This document shows, piece by piece, positions 17,167 to 25,250 of a stretch of 64,000 nt of DNA; within the stretch, counting starts at the first letter, position 1; each line of letters begins with the position of its first letter. The DNA lies in contig NC_019684.1 in assembly GCF_000316645.1 (NCBI RefSeq), positions 1,860,001 through 1,924,000 on the forward strand. Reading direction: 5' to 3'. Made by a program: the position numbers and the translations under genes. The DNA is from Nostoc sp. PCC 7524. GTDB lineage: Bacteria; Cyanobacteriota; Cyanobacteriia; Cyanobacteriales; Nostocaceae. The notes under the pieces are model-generated. The model was given only the letters and a program-made list of their open reading frames with translations. It did no database searches and was not told the DNA's origin.

Positions 17167-17925
17167 TTAGAAAGCACCAATTTTGCCAAAAATGACATAG
17201 ATTGTTTTGACAATCACTTGTAAATCATATAGTGGATGCCAATTGCTTTGATATTGTAAGTCTAAATCAACTATTTTTTCAAAATCTTTGACGTGAGAAC
17301 GTCCATTAACTTGCCATTCACCAGTTAATCCAGGCTTGACATTTAAACGTTGCCAGTGACGGTTATTATATTTTGCCACTTCATCAGCAGTAGGCGGACG
17401 TGTTCCTACTAAACTCATATCGCCCATCAACACATTCCAAAACTGGGGTAATTCGTCCAAACTGCTGCTTCTTAAAAAGCGTCCTACCTTGGTGACACGA
17501 AAGTCGTTTTTATTTTTAAAGACAAATCCATCTGCTTCGTTATCTACTAAAGATTTCAGGTTCTCCGCATCATTGACCATCGAGCGAAATTTCCAAATCC
17601 GAAAGACACGGCCTTGAAGGCCATAACGTTCTTGAGAGAAAAGAATCGGTCCTGGACTATCTAGTTTAATGGCGATCGCGATCGGGATAAACACAATAGC
17701 CAAAATTAACAGTCCTACCAGACTTCCTAAAATATCCAACCCACGTTTAAATTTCGACTCTACTGAGGGATGTTCTGTAAAACTTAGTTCCCAGTCTTTG
17801 TAAGTAGTACCTTGCAATACTCTTGGTGAGGGTGTTTGATACATGGTACATTCTCTAGCCAAGTTGTTTATTAACAATCGTAATATTACTGATTCTCTAT
17901 CAGAATATAAACTTGACTTCATCAC
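17167..17925 (-). CDS. Bacterial sugar transferase (undecaprenyl-phosphate hexose-1-P transferase type)
   Basis: This protein starts polysaccharide repeat units by moving a sugar-1-phosphate from a UDP-sugar to a polyprenyl phosphate at the membrane. The core signatures are KRGLDILGSLVGLLILA (reentrant membrane helix), SPGPILFSQERYG, FRIWKFRSM, FLRSSSLDELPQ, MSLVGTRPP and VKPGLTGEWQV. Only the single N-terminal hydrophobic segment is present, so it is the short PglC/WcaJ-C type without the extra membrane helices of full WcaJ. The open frame begins at 17925, but a start at 17844 (MYQTPSPRVLQG) is equally possible and gives 225 residues. No other glycosyltransferase is adjacent. In Nostoc such genes serve exopolysaccharide or heterocyst envelope synthesis. 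Confidence 0.92.
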   Translation of the reverse strand: MMKSSLYSDRESVILRLLINNLARECTMYQTPSPRVLQGTTYKDWELSFTEHPSVESKFKRGLDILGSLVGLLILAIVFIPIAIAIKLDSPGPILFSQERYGLQGRVFRIWKFRSMVNDAENLKSLVDNEADGFVFKNKNDFRVTKVGRFLRSSSLDELPQFWNVLMGDMSLVGTRPPTADEVAKYNNRHWQRLNVKPGLTGEWQVNGRSHVKDFEKIVDLDLQYQSNWHPLYDLQVIVKTIYVIFGKIGAF

Positions 17926-18648
17926 AAACCCGATGTTTTACGGTATATTTACTTAATCTTCATCTATATTCGCGGGATCATGAACTTGTGTAAATTTAAG
18001 ATGAAGACACATAAATCTATCATAAGGAGGATGGATAGCGCATACTAATATGTGTCAAAGAATTCATTTAGCGGAAAAATTATTACTAACTGATTACCTC
18101 AGTAGAAAAGTTCAAGCTGAACTGACAAAATACCAGTGTTCAAAATTGCTGAGTTGAAAGTGCTACTAGCAGAGCGGGAGGTTAACCTGTAATTTTTCGT
18201 TCACTCAGCACGCTGCTCAAAGCCCCGAAGAAAGCTAACACAACTAAGTCAGGTAAATAAGGCACATTCCCAAAAGCAAGATTGTCTGACTCAAACATGA
18301 CATAGCTAGCCTTGCAAGTTGTCAGCAGTTGATTAATAGAGCTTTACACTAGCGAAACTATCAGTTAGGTGGCAAAAATGCTTCTATCATTTGCCAGAAG
18401 CAGTAAAAAACAAATTCATCAATAGTAATGAAACGGAAATGATTTAGGGCTGTCTTGATCCAAATTTTAGGAGAATTCCAGCTATAAACACATGGAGTTT
18501 TCATTTAAAACAATATCCTAAATTTGTTTAGCCCATAACCAGGGACAACGATTTAATTCATAAGTTAGGAGCAAATTGCAAAGTAGTTATTCTCTCTCCT
18601 GACTACTTTCTTCAGAGATTATTCAGTTAGTGAAATTCAAGTACGAAA
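17926..18648. other. 723-base region without a recognisable gene
   Basis: I see no known RNA, transposon or conserved protein here. An AAGGAGG sequence at 18024-18030 is followed by a 5-codon frame and then by a 35-codon frame (18050-18157) that starts ATG TGT CAA AGA. GC content drops relative to the neighbouring genes. It may hold regulatory sequence for the 18649 gene or a decayed gene. Confidence 0.5.
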
Positions 18649-18984
18649 ATGCTCTCTTATAATCGGGGTGGTCAAGAAATGATTTCAGCTGGAGTCGAAG
18701 TGAAAATCAGTCGCTTAGAATCCATTGTTGAGCAAATTGGAGAAGCCGTACTCTCTACCACTGAGACAATAGAACGTCTCGCAGATAGATTAGACAATCT
18801 TAGCTGCCAAGTTGAAGCACAAGGCAAGCAGCTACAGCAACAAGGCTATCAAATTTTTGCTTTGTGTGATGCTATCCAAAGCTTGGCAGAATCTCAGGAT
18901 GATTCATTGCAAAGATTAACCCAACTGACACAAACTTTAGACAGGCTCACTTCGTTGATTCAGGGATCAGTTGATGGAGACTAG
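18649..18984 (+). CDS. Small coiled-coil protein, function unknown
   Basis: A 111-residue protein that is helical almost throughout, with heptad-like spacing of Leu/Ile (ISRLESIVEQIGEAVLST, IERLADRLDNLSCQVEAQ, LQRLTQLTQTLDRLTSLI). There is no membrane segment. The ATG at 18679 (MISAGVEVKISR) is preceded at proper distance by GGGGTGG and may be the true start, giving 101 residues. I recognise no family. Short coiled-coil proteins of this kind in filamentous cyanobacteria are often linked to plasmid-like or regulatory loci, but nothing around it supports a role. Confidence 0.6.
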   Translation: MLSYNRGGQEMISAGVEVKISRLESIVEQIGEAVLSTTETIERLADRLDNLSCQVEAQGKQLQQQGYQIFALCDAIQSLAESQDDSLQRLTQLTQTLDRLTSLIQGSVDGD

Positions 18985-19099
18985 GGAGGAATCAATTCAA
19001 AATTCAACATGGAAGAACTTCTACAAAGAGGTGGGGAAAAGGGGACAAGGGAAAAAACGTAAAATAATCTACCATTCCCCATTCCCTACTCCCCATTCC

Positions 19100-19780
19100 C
19101 TATACCCTTAATTGTGTGACGGCTATCTTCCCAGAAAAACAAACATCTACATCACTTCCTGGTGTCCGTTCCCGTTTGCCATATTCCCCCACATAATAAA
19201 AATCGTCACCATCAATGCGAAAGTTGAGTGGTAAAGGTTTGGTACAAGGTTGACAGAAAACCATCTCAGGTTCTGGTTCTCCTGGTTGTAGATGGGGTAA
19301 ATTGACATTCCAAAAGCATCCCGGTTCTAGGGGACGGTGAAGTAAATCGGCTAACACTTCAGCCGTTAATTTAGCTGCAAAGTCCCAATCAAAATTGAGT
19401 TTGGCTTTGCGATAGTGAGAAATAGCAATACCTGGGATACCGTGCATGGCTGCTTCTCTCACAGCCGCAACAGTACCAGAAATATAAGCATCAACTCCCA
19501 AGTTACCGCCGGCGTTAATACCCGACAAGACAAATTTGGCATCTTGGCAAATTTGTGCGACAGCAATTCTAATACAATCGGCGGGAGTACCGGCGATCGC
19601 ATACTCAAAATTAGAACGTCGCTTCAAGTTAATGGGACGAGTGGTAGTAACTTGATGTCCACAACCAGATTGATGATGTTTGGGTGCAGCAATAATGACA
19701 TTTTTACCGTTGACAGCCTGAAGTAAAGCTTTGATGCCAGGCGCGTCAATACCGTCATCGTTAGTGAGGATTATAGTCAT
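19100..19780 (-). CDS. surE: 5'/3'-nucleotidase SurE
   Basis: SurE removes phosphate from nucleoside monophosphates, and from polyphosphate in some species, using a divalent metal in the cytoplasm. The N-terminal metal-binding motif ILTNDDGIDAPGI holds the Asp pair, followed by VIIAAPKHHQSGCGH and the SGINAGGNLG loop carrying the conserved Asn, then GTPADCIRIA. All family landmarks are present and the 226-residue length is near normal. I choose the start at 19780 (MTIILTNDDG), because SurE proteins start just before this motif; the frame extends to 19819. It lies on the same strand as the degenerate M48 gene, which ends 44 bases upstream of this start. Confidence 0.94.
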   Translation of the reverse strand: MTIILTNDDGIDAPGIKALLQAVNGKNVIIAAPKHHQSGCGHQVTTTRPINLKRRSNFEYAIAGTPADCIRIAVAQICQDAKFVLSGINAGGNLGVDAYISGTVAAVREAAMHGIPGIAISHYRKAKLNFDWDFAAKLTAEVLADLLHRPLEPGCFWNVNLPHLQPGEPEPEMVFCQPCTKPLPLNFRIDGDDFYYVGEYGKRERTPGSDVDVCFSGKIAVTQLRV

Positions 19781-19823
19781 AGATGGGGATTGGGAATAAA
19801 AACTTATAAATACCAACAAAATC

Positions 19824-20798
19824 CTAACTTTGCTCGGTTGTATCCCAAGCAGTTAAAAAGTTCCAGTCTTCGTCATCTTGCTGATTTTCAGCTTGTTGAG
19901 TATCTGGTGCTTTTCCTTGTAGTAAATTTTCATAGTCACCGGATTCTACCCACTTTAAAACTTCCGAGGCTCGCATCACCATCCAGGGCAGAAGATGTTC
20001 CATAAAGCTAAAAGTCTTAGCAAATTGACCTAAACTATCAAGATTATTAAATTCAAAAGCTCTGGCTTGCAACACAAAATCATTGATTGTGTCCTCGTTC
20101 AAATATTCTTGTGGTAATCCGCCCAATTTCATTAAGGCAGTAATAGCCACATCTTGATCTTGACAAGCCAATAAACCAGCCCTATCAGCTGTAAATTTAG
20201 CCATCATCATCCAATTGTATAAAGCAATTTCCAACCCATTGGCTGCTATTCCACCCATACCCAGTGTTGTAGTGCTGATCAAATTTTTCACAGCAGGCAT
20301 AACATGAGCCATCTGTTGGTATGCCAAATACTTACCTTTAATACGTGCAACTTCATGTCCAAACACAAACAGTAGCTCATCGTGAGATAGCCATTCCATC
20401 CCTTCTAGATTGATCCCCACTACTGGCTTTTCCACACCAATAGCGTAGGCTTTAATGTATCCTGTACCACGAAACAGAAATAGTTCGGGGATAGGAACAA
20501 CATCAAGAATGTTACAGGCTTCCTCAAAAGCATTATGGAGGTTGGGAAAATTACGAGGTGTGACTTTAAATTCACTACCTGTTGTTTGCATCCGCAGTAA
20601 TTTATCAATACCATATTCATTGATTTTCTTCAGCAACATAGGCAGAACTGGGGTTCTTTCTAGAGTTACCAGTGCCTTGTGGTCAAATGGATGCTCATAA
20701 AACTCGGTTTTTAAGCCTGTAAATTTTTTTCTGGTCATGAGTTTGTGTAAATATTCCCAGTTGTGATCACTAGCTATAGATACAATACTCAAGAGCAT
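19824..20798 (-). CDS. M48-family peptidase homologue lacking zinc ligands (probable pseudoenzyme)
   Basis: This 324-residue protein aligns with cyanobacterial M48 (Oma1/HtpX-like) metallopeptidases across WLSHDELLFVFGHEVARIKG and AKFTADRAGLLACQD. Active members have HExxH and a downstream Glu (ExxAD). Here the first motif reads His148-Glu-Val-Ala-Arg152, so the second zinc His is Arg (bases 20343-20345 on the complement read CGT). The Glu of the third ligand is Lys201 (KFTAD). Two of three zinc ligands are lost while the rest stays intact, so it is probably not an active protease but a binding or regulatory paralogue. An alternative start is 20738 (MTRKKFTGLK). The C-terminus is Gln/Asp-rich. 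Confidence 0.85.
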   Translation of the reverse strand: MLLSIVSIASDHNWEYLHKLMTRKKFTGLKTEFYEHPFDHKALVTLERTPVLPMLLKKINEYGIDKLLRMQTTGSEFKVTPRNFPNLHNAFEEACNILDVVPIPELFLFRGTGYIKAYAIGVEKPVVGINLEGMEWLSHDELLFVFGHEVARIKGKYLAYQQMAHVMPAVKNLISTTTLGMGGIAANGLEIALYNWMMMAKFTADRAGLLACQDQDVAITALMKLGGLPQEYLNEDTINDFVLQARAFEFNNLDSLGQFAKTFSFMEHLLPWMVMRASEVLKWVESGDYENLLQGKAPDTQQAENQQDDEDWNFLTAWDTTEQS

Positions 20799-20820
20799 AG
20801 CTTAGTGGTTTGAGGGGGCG

Positions 20821-21597
20821 ATGGAATTATCACCAGCGAGTGTGGCTGCGATTTTTTTGGCCGGTGGCGCAACATTTGCCGGAGCGTTGCCTGTATTATT
20901 TTTAAGGCGGATTAGCGATCGCCTGACAACAGCCCTGTTGGGCTTTGGTGGCGGGGTAATGTTGGCAGCAACAGCGTTTTCGTTATTAATCCCTGGAATT
21001 GAGGCAGCAACTCAAAGCTATGGAGCAAAGCCTTTAGTCGCCCTAGTGATGCTATTGGGAATTAGCTCAGGAAGTGTGCTTTTATCGCTAGTGCATCAGT
21101 ATGCACCCCACGAACATTTTATTAAGGGAGTCGATGGCGGTAAGGCTGGACGTTTAGCGCGGGTGTGGCTATTTATCATTGCGATCGCCTTGCATAACTT
21201 CCCGGAAGGCTTGGCTGTAGGCGTGAGTTTTGGTAGTGAAAATGTCCAGACAGGAATGATTACCGCCTTGGGGATTGGTTTACAGAACTTTCCCGAAGGC
21301 TTGATTGTGGCGATGTCCTTAGTGGCAGAAGGGTATACAGTCGGCTATGCGTTGTGGGTAAGTTTTCTCACCGCAACGATTGAGCCAGTTGCTAGCTTCA
21401 TTGGATTAGGCGTTGTGAGCGTAGCACGGGCATCTCTACCTTGGGCGTTAACTTTTGCCGCAGGTGCAATGCTGTTTGTCATTTGCGACGAAATCATCCC
21501 AGAATCCAATCGTCGGGGACGGGAGAATGAGGGTACTATCGGGATTATCGCTGGGTTTACGCTGTTGGTCGTGCTAACAATCTTATTTGGCGAGTAA
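20821..21597 (+). CDS. ZIP-family divalent metal transporter (GufA-like)
   Basis: A 258-residue, eight-helix inner-membrane transporter that imports or balances Zn, Fe or similar metals. The two metal-site helices are clear: HNFPEGLAVGVSFG in helix 4 and GLQNFPEGLIVAMSL in helix 5. In the second the first residue is Gln, as in the GufA/BbZIP branch. Helix 1 carries FLAGGATFAGALPVLFL, and the C-terminal part includes FAAGAMLFVICDEIIPES, also typical. It is divergent from the M48-like gene, with only 22 bases between the starts if the M48 start is 20798, or about 80 if it is 20738. No metal regulator site (Zur/Fur) was recognised upstream. Confidence 0.93.
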   Translation: MELSPASVAAIFLAGGATFAGALPVLFLRRISDRLTTALLGFGGGVMLAATAFSLLIPGIEAATQSYGAKPLVALVMLLGISSGSVLLSLVHQYAPHEHFIKGVDGGKAGRLARVWLFIIAIALHNFPEGLAVGVSFGSENVQTGMITALGIGLQNFPEGLIVAMSLVAEGYTVGYALWVSFLTATIEPVASFIGLGVVSVARASLPWALTFAAGAMLFVICDEIIPESNRRGRENEGTIGIIAGFTLLVVLTILFGE

Positions 21598-21702
21598 TCA
21601 CAAGTTGTGTGATTGGGTTGAGATGGGCTAACAAAAGCGACAGTTGCGTCGCAAACATCTTAGAGTAAAAATAAAGATCACCAAGCAGAAAGACAAAGTT
21701 AG

Positions 21703-23019
21703 ATGGCGACAGGAATACCTAGTAGACTCAAACACAACAGCACTTTAAAAAATAGTAATAGTATTTCTTTCAGGTTAGAGTATGAGGGAAAAGTAGCAGT
21801 TGAAGATATTTTAAATATCTCTCCAGCGCAGTTGCTTTGCGTTGCTAGTGTAGAAAAACAGCCTAAAAATCGATTAATTTACGGCGAAAATTTAAGGGTT
21901 CTTAGAGCATTACTAGATGACGTTAATATTGCTGGAAATGTGAGGTTAGTCTACATTGATCCACCATATGCTACGGGTGCTGAATTTGAATCTAGAAAAC
22001 AAAATCATGCCTACCATGATGTTATTAATGGGGCTAACTATTTAGAGTTTCTGCGTCAAAGGCTCATTTTGCTAAGAGAGCTAATGGCTGATGATGCTTC
22101 TATCTACGTCCATCTTGATGATAATATGGCTTTTCCTGTCAAGGTGTTGATGGATGAAATTTTTGGAGCTAAGAATTTCCGCAATTGGATCACAAGGAAG
22201 AAATGTAATCCCAAGAACTATACACGAAAACAATACGGCAATATTTCAGATTATATTTTGTTTTATACAAAAACTGAAACGTACGTATGGAATCAAGCCT
22301 TTGAAGCTTGGACAGACGGGACTGCTAAAAAAGAATATCAATACATAGAAGAAGAAACCGGGAGACGTTATAAAAAAGTTCCTATTCATGCCCCAGGAAC
22401 AAGAAATGGTGCTACTGGCCAACAGTGGCGCGGGATGCTTCCTCCTCCTGGTAAACACTGGCAGTATACACCTGAAACTCTAGATGAAATGGATGCCAGA
22501 GGTGAAATTTATTGGTCTTCAACAGGTAATCCCAGAAGAAAAGTTTATCTTGACAATAGTAAAGGAATTCCAGTTCAGGATATTTGGCTGGATTTCAAAG
22601 ATGCCCATAATCAAAATATCAAGATTACAGGTTATCCCACTGAAAAGAACTCAGAAATGCTTAAGCGGATAATTCTTGCCTCTTCTAATAAAGGAGATAT
22701 CGTACTAGATGCTTTTTCTGGAAGTGGTACGACAATTGCAGTTGCAGAAGAACTAGGACGGCAATGGGTAGCTATAGATAATTCTCTGCTGGCAATAGAA
22801 ACTACTGTTCATCGTTTAGCTAAAGGTACTGAAGCAATGGGCGACTTTATTAATAGCAATGGCACTCAGATCAAACAACAATCGTTATTAGATACCAATA
22901 GAGTTTTACACAGTGGACTTGATTTATATGTGGAGATAGCTTCAGATTTACAAAATATTCCAGAAACATCTATTCAGGAGTGGCATAGTAAACTCAACTT
23001 TCAAGCCAATCTTTGGTAA
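21703..23019 (+). CDS. Site-specific DNA methyltransferase, DPPY-type (beta class order)
   Basis: A 438-residue adenine-N6 or cytosine-N4 methyltransferase. The catalytic motif IV is VRLVYIDPPYATG (about residue 85), the S-adenosylmethionine-binding motif I is VLDAFSGSGTTIAVAEE (about residue 338), and WVAIDNS follows as motif II. DPPY ahead of motif I is the beta-class order, like many type II and type III Mod subunits. The region in between (about 150-320) is the likely target-recognition part, with RKKCNPKNYTRKQYGN and a Gly/Pro-rich stretch. The gene overlaps the convergent endonuclease candidate by 26 bases at their 3' ends, the usual layout for a type II restriction-modification pair. 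Confidence 0.93.
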   Translation: MATGIPSRLKHNSTLKNSNSISFRLEYEGKVAVEDILNISPAQLLCVASVEKQPKNRLIYGENLRVLRALLDDVNIAGNVRLVYIDPPYATGAEFESRKQNHAYHDVINGANYLEFLRQRLILLRELMADDASIYVHLDDNMAFPVKVLMDEIFGAKNFRNWITRKKCNPKNYTRKQYGNISDYILFYTKTETYVWNQAFEAWTDGTAKKEYQYIEEETGRRYKKVPIHAPGTRNGATGQQWRGMLPPPGKHWQYTPETLDEMDARGEIYWSSTGNPRRKVYLDNSKGIPVQDIWLDFKDAHNQNIKITGYPTEKNSEMLKRIILASSNKGDIVLDAFSGSGTTIAVAEELGRQWVAIDNSLLAIETTVHRLAKGTEAMGDFINSNGTQIKQQSLLDTNRVLHSGLDLYVEIASDLQNIPETSIQEWHSKLNFQANLW

Positions 23020-23893
23020 ACCTTTCATCTAGCATTTTGAGAGTACATACCATAACTCTACCTTTGCCATAGTTTTCTAGAGCAGCATAGTCATTCCACA
23101 TAGAACCGAGTGTAAGTCCCGGACCATCATTCAGGAAAAATATTTTTAGAGGTAACTTATACCTATCAGCATATCTCAGAATGTCAGTCACTTTATCTCT
23201 GTTTCCACCTGTCCGATCATCTTCTTGCGCTCCTCCTCGATCCGAATCGTAACGAGCAAACCCTATAATCAGTGGCGTTTCATCGTGACGAGAAATGAGA
23301 ATGTCTGCTGGTGTTTTTGCATCCCACTCTTGCAAAACTTCGTTAAGCATGATATCTCTTCCAGCACGCACTGGTCCTTGAATTGAGTAATCTGAAGCAA
23401 AATTTGACTCAAACCATAGAAAGAACGCTTCGGTTAGTTCGTATCCTTTCTGTCCTCGGCTTTTATACTCCATAAGAAGAGCCATGAGTGCTTCATCAGG
23501 GTTGGGACGGCTTGCCAAGTTTGCTCTAACTTCCTCTATTTTTCTAAATCTATGTCCATAATCTGCAATAATGTTTGGGATTCTCTTTTTGACCTTTAAC
23601 ATCTCAACAGATGTATCTGGTGATACATATTTGCGAAAAACCCTTAATAACTGAGTTCGGGATGGATTTGGTTTATCAGCAATACTTATTAGCAAATCAA
23701 CCGAACTTCTAACCAGATAAGCTAACTCTGTAAACTGATCTATAACGCTGCTATAAATAGTTTTTGCTTCATCAAGATAATCTGGATAAAATTCTGAGTC
23801 AATGAAAGTAATGTATTGAGAAGCTTTGCTTTTATAGTCACCAAATGAGGTCAAGGGGTATCTCCTTAAAATAACGGTAGCTTGGGTAAACAA
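22994..23893 (-). CDS. Putative type II restriction endonuclease partner of the methyltransferase
   Basis: A 299-residue soluble protein. I do not recognise its subtype. The best candidate catalytic region is near residues 180-235: GRDIMLNEVLQEW, then PADILISRHDETPLIIGFARYD, followed by a striking charged loop SDRGGAQEDDRTGGNRDK. The pattern (acidic residue, then D-I-L-I-S, then a basic residue) is loosely like a PD-(D/E)xK nuclease, but the catalytic Lys is uncertain. The N-terminal half is helical. The link to restriction comes mainly from position: it converges on the methyltransferase and the two coding ends overlap by 26 bases. No vsr or control-protein gene is present. Confidence is in the gene, less in the activity. 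Confidence 0.7.
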   Translation of the reverse strand: MFTQATVILRRYPLTSFGDYKSKASQYITFIDSEFYPDYLDEAKTIYSSVIDQFTELAYLVRSSVDLLISIADKPNPSRTQLLRVFRKYVSPDTSVEMLKVKKRIPNIIADYGHRFRKIEEVRANLASRPNPDEALMALLMEYKSRGQKGYELTEAFFLWFESNFASDYSIQGPVRAGRDIMLNEVLQEWDAKTPADILISRHDETPLIIGFARYDSDRGGAQEDDRTGGNRDKVTDILRYADRYKLPLKIFFLNDGPGLTLGSMWNDYAALENYGKGRVMVCTLKMLDERFTKDWLES

Positions 23894-23994
23894 GTTGACT
23901 GACTAGCCAATCATTAGATCAATCCGTGGAAGAGGTGATTTTGACATTAGTTGTATAGTATTTTTGGTGCTAGTCGGTATTATGGAATCATCAA

Positions 23995-24732
23995 ATGAAA
24001 CAGCTCCTCAACCAAGTTTTTAGGATGAAGACAATCCTCATCCGGCTAATATTACCTCTGCTGACGGTGATTTTAGCTTCTTCATTATTTGCCACCTCTG
24101 CATTAGCTACAGGTGTCTATCAAATACCCAACCTGACAGCAGGCGATTCTAACTGGGTGATAGACCAAGGTGAAGTTATCAGCCGCATCAATGAAGGTCA
24201 GATTAGCAGCACCTTTGATGACTTAGCAAAGCAAACTGGTAACGAAGTCAGATTTGTGACAATTCGCCGCCTCGATTATGGAGAAACACCAGCAAGTTTT
24301 GCTCAAGCACTGTTTGAAAAATGGTTTCCTACTCCGGAAGCCAAAGCGAATCAAACTTTATTAGTGCTGGATACAGTCACCAATGGGACTGCCATTATTT
24401 CTGGGGATCAGGTCAAATCACTGCTCACAGATGAGATTGCTCAGAGTGTGGCTGAAGAAACATTAGCTGCACCCTTACGGGATGGTAACAAATATAATCA
24501 GGCATTTTTAGATGCAAGCGATCGCCTAGTGGCAGTCCTCTCCGGCCAACCTGATCCCGGCCCTCCCCAAATTGTTGACAATGTACAGGTAGAAGGCACA
24601 TTCAAAAAAGCCGAAGAAACAGACAAAGGTAATGCTACGGCTTGGGTAGTTGGACTATTAATTGCTGCCACTATCATCCCGATGGCAACTTACTATATTT
24701 ATCTGGCAGTTCAACCATCGTCGGAAGGTTAG
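23995..24732 (+). CDS. psb32: TPM-domain protein, Psb32 (photosystem II repair)
   Basis: A 245-residue thylakoid-associated protein of the TPM (TLP18.3/Psb32/MOLO-1) family, linked in Synechocystis to recovery of photosystem II after high-light damage. A signal sequence (about residues 11-38, ending TSALA) is followed by the TPM domain (about 50-195). Its segments include NWVIDQGEVISRINE, GNEVRFVTIRRLDYG, TLLVLDTVTNGTAIISGD and LRDGNKYNQAFLDASDRLVA. The C-terminus has one membrane helix (about 217-238). The ATG at 24025 is an alternative start just before the signal peptide. The gene stands alone, divergent from the endonuclease candidate. Confidence 0.88.
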   Translation: MKQLLNQVFRMKTILIRLILPLLTVILASSLFATSALATGVYQIPNLTAGDSNWVIDQGEVISRINEGQISSTFDDLAKQTGNEVRFVTIRRLDYGETPASFAQALFEKWFPTPEAKANQTLLVLDTVTNGTAIISGDQVKSLLTDEIAQSVAEETLAAPLRDGNKYNQAFLDASDRLVAVLSGQPDPGPPQIVDNVQVEGTFKKAEETDKGNATAWVVGLLIAATIIPMATYYIYLAVQPSSEG

Positions 24733-24777
24733 GGAATGGGGAATAGGGAATCTATTCTCAATGCCCCATTCCCAATT

Positions 24778-25173
24778 TTAATCTTGAATATACTCTTGCC
24801 CTGTTACTAACGCTACTTCCGCACGGACAAATTCCCGTCCTAAGTAGGCGGCGTGATCTAACTGAGTTACAGGACAGGGCTGAGTTTCTTCAAAGATTTT
24901 CACAGATAACTCTTTAGCTGTTCTACCACTAAACACTGTGGTGTGAGTGCGTTCTACTTTGCCTCTAGCGGGGATAACTTTTCCTGTTTCTGGGTCAACG
25001 GCTAAACCACGATCATCAATAATATTTGTAAAATGCTTGGCGTGAATTAAACCCTCGGCTCGATCCACATAGATAATGAAATAGCCATTGGGATCAAGGT
25101 CAATATGACGCTGAGAAAGTTTATCATCAATAGCTGCCAAATTTTCTAGTATCAAATCCATAACCGTTCTCAA
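24778..25173 (-). CDS. Small conserved protein with DUF4346-like sequence
   Basis: A 131-residue soluble protein. The segment LDPNGYFIIYVDRAEGLIHAKHFTN followed by DDRGLAVDPETGKVIP is the most conserved-looking part, and matches what I remember of the DUF4346 family of cyanobacteria and archaea. The family assignment is from memory and should be searched. Its biochemical role is not known to me. The C-terminal part (LDHAAYLGREFVRAEVALVTG) reads as a well-formed helix and strand. The start at 25173 (MRTVMDLILENL) is acceptable; a second Met at residue 5 is possible. It is convergent with psb32. Confidence 0.7.
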   Translation of the reverse strand: MRTVMDLILENLAAIDDKLSQRHIDLDPNGYFIIYVDRAEGLIHAKHFTNIIDDRGLAVDPETGKVIPARGKVERTHTTVFSGRTAKELSVKIFEETQPCPVTQLDHAAYLGREFVRAEVALVTGQEYIQD

Positions 25174-25250
25174 AAGTAAATTTCTTTATTCAGGGTTTTT
25201 ACACTCTAGATCAAGTGTAAATCTTGATTCGCCCGATGTTTTACTATTAT

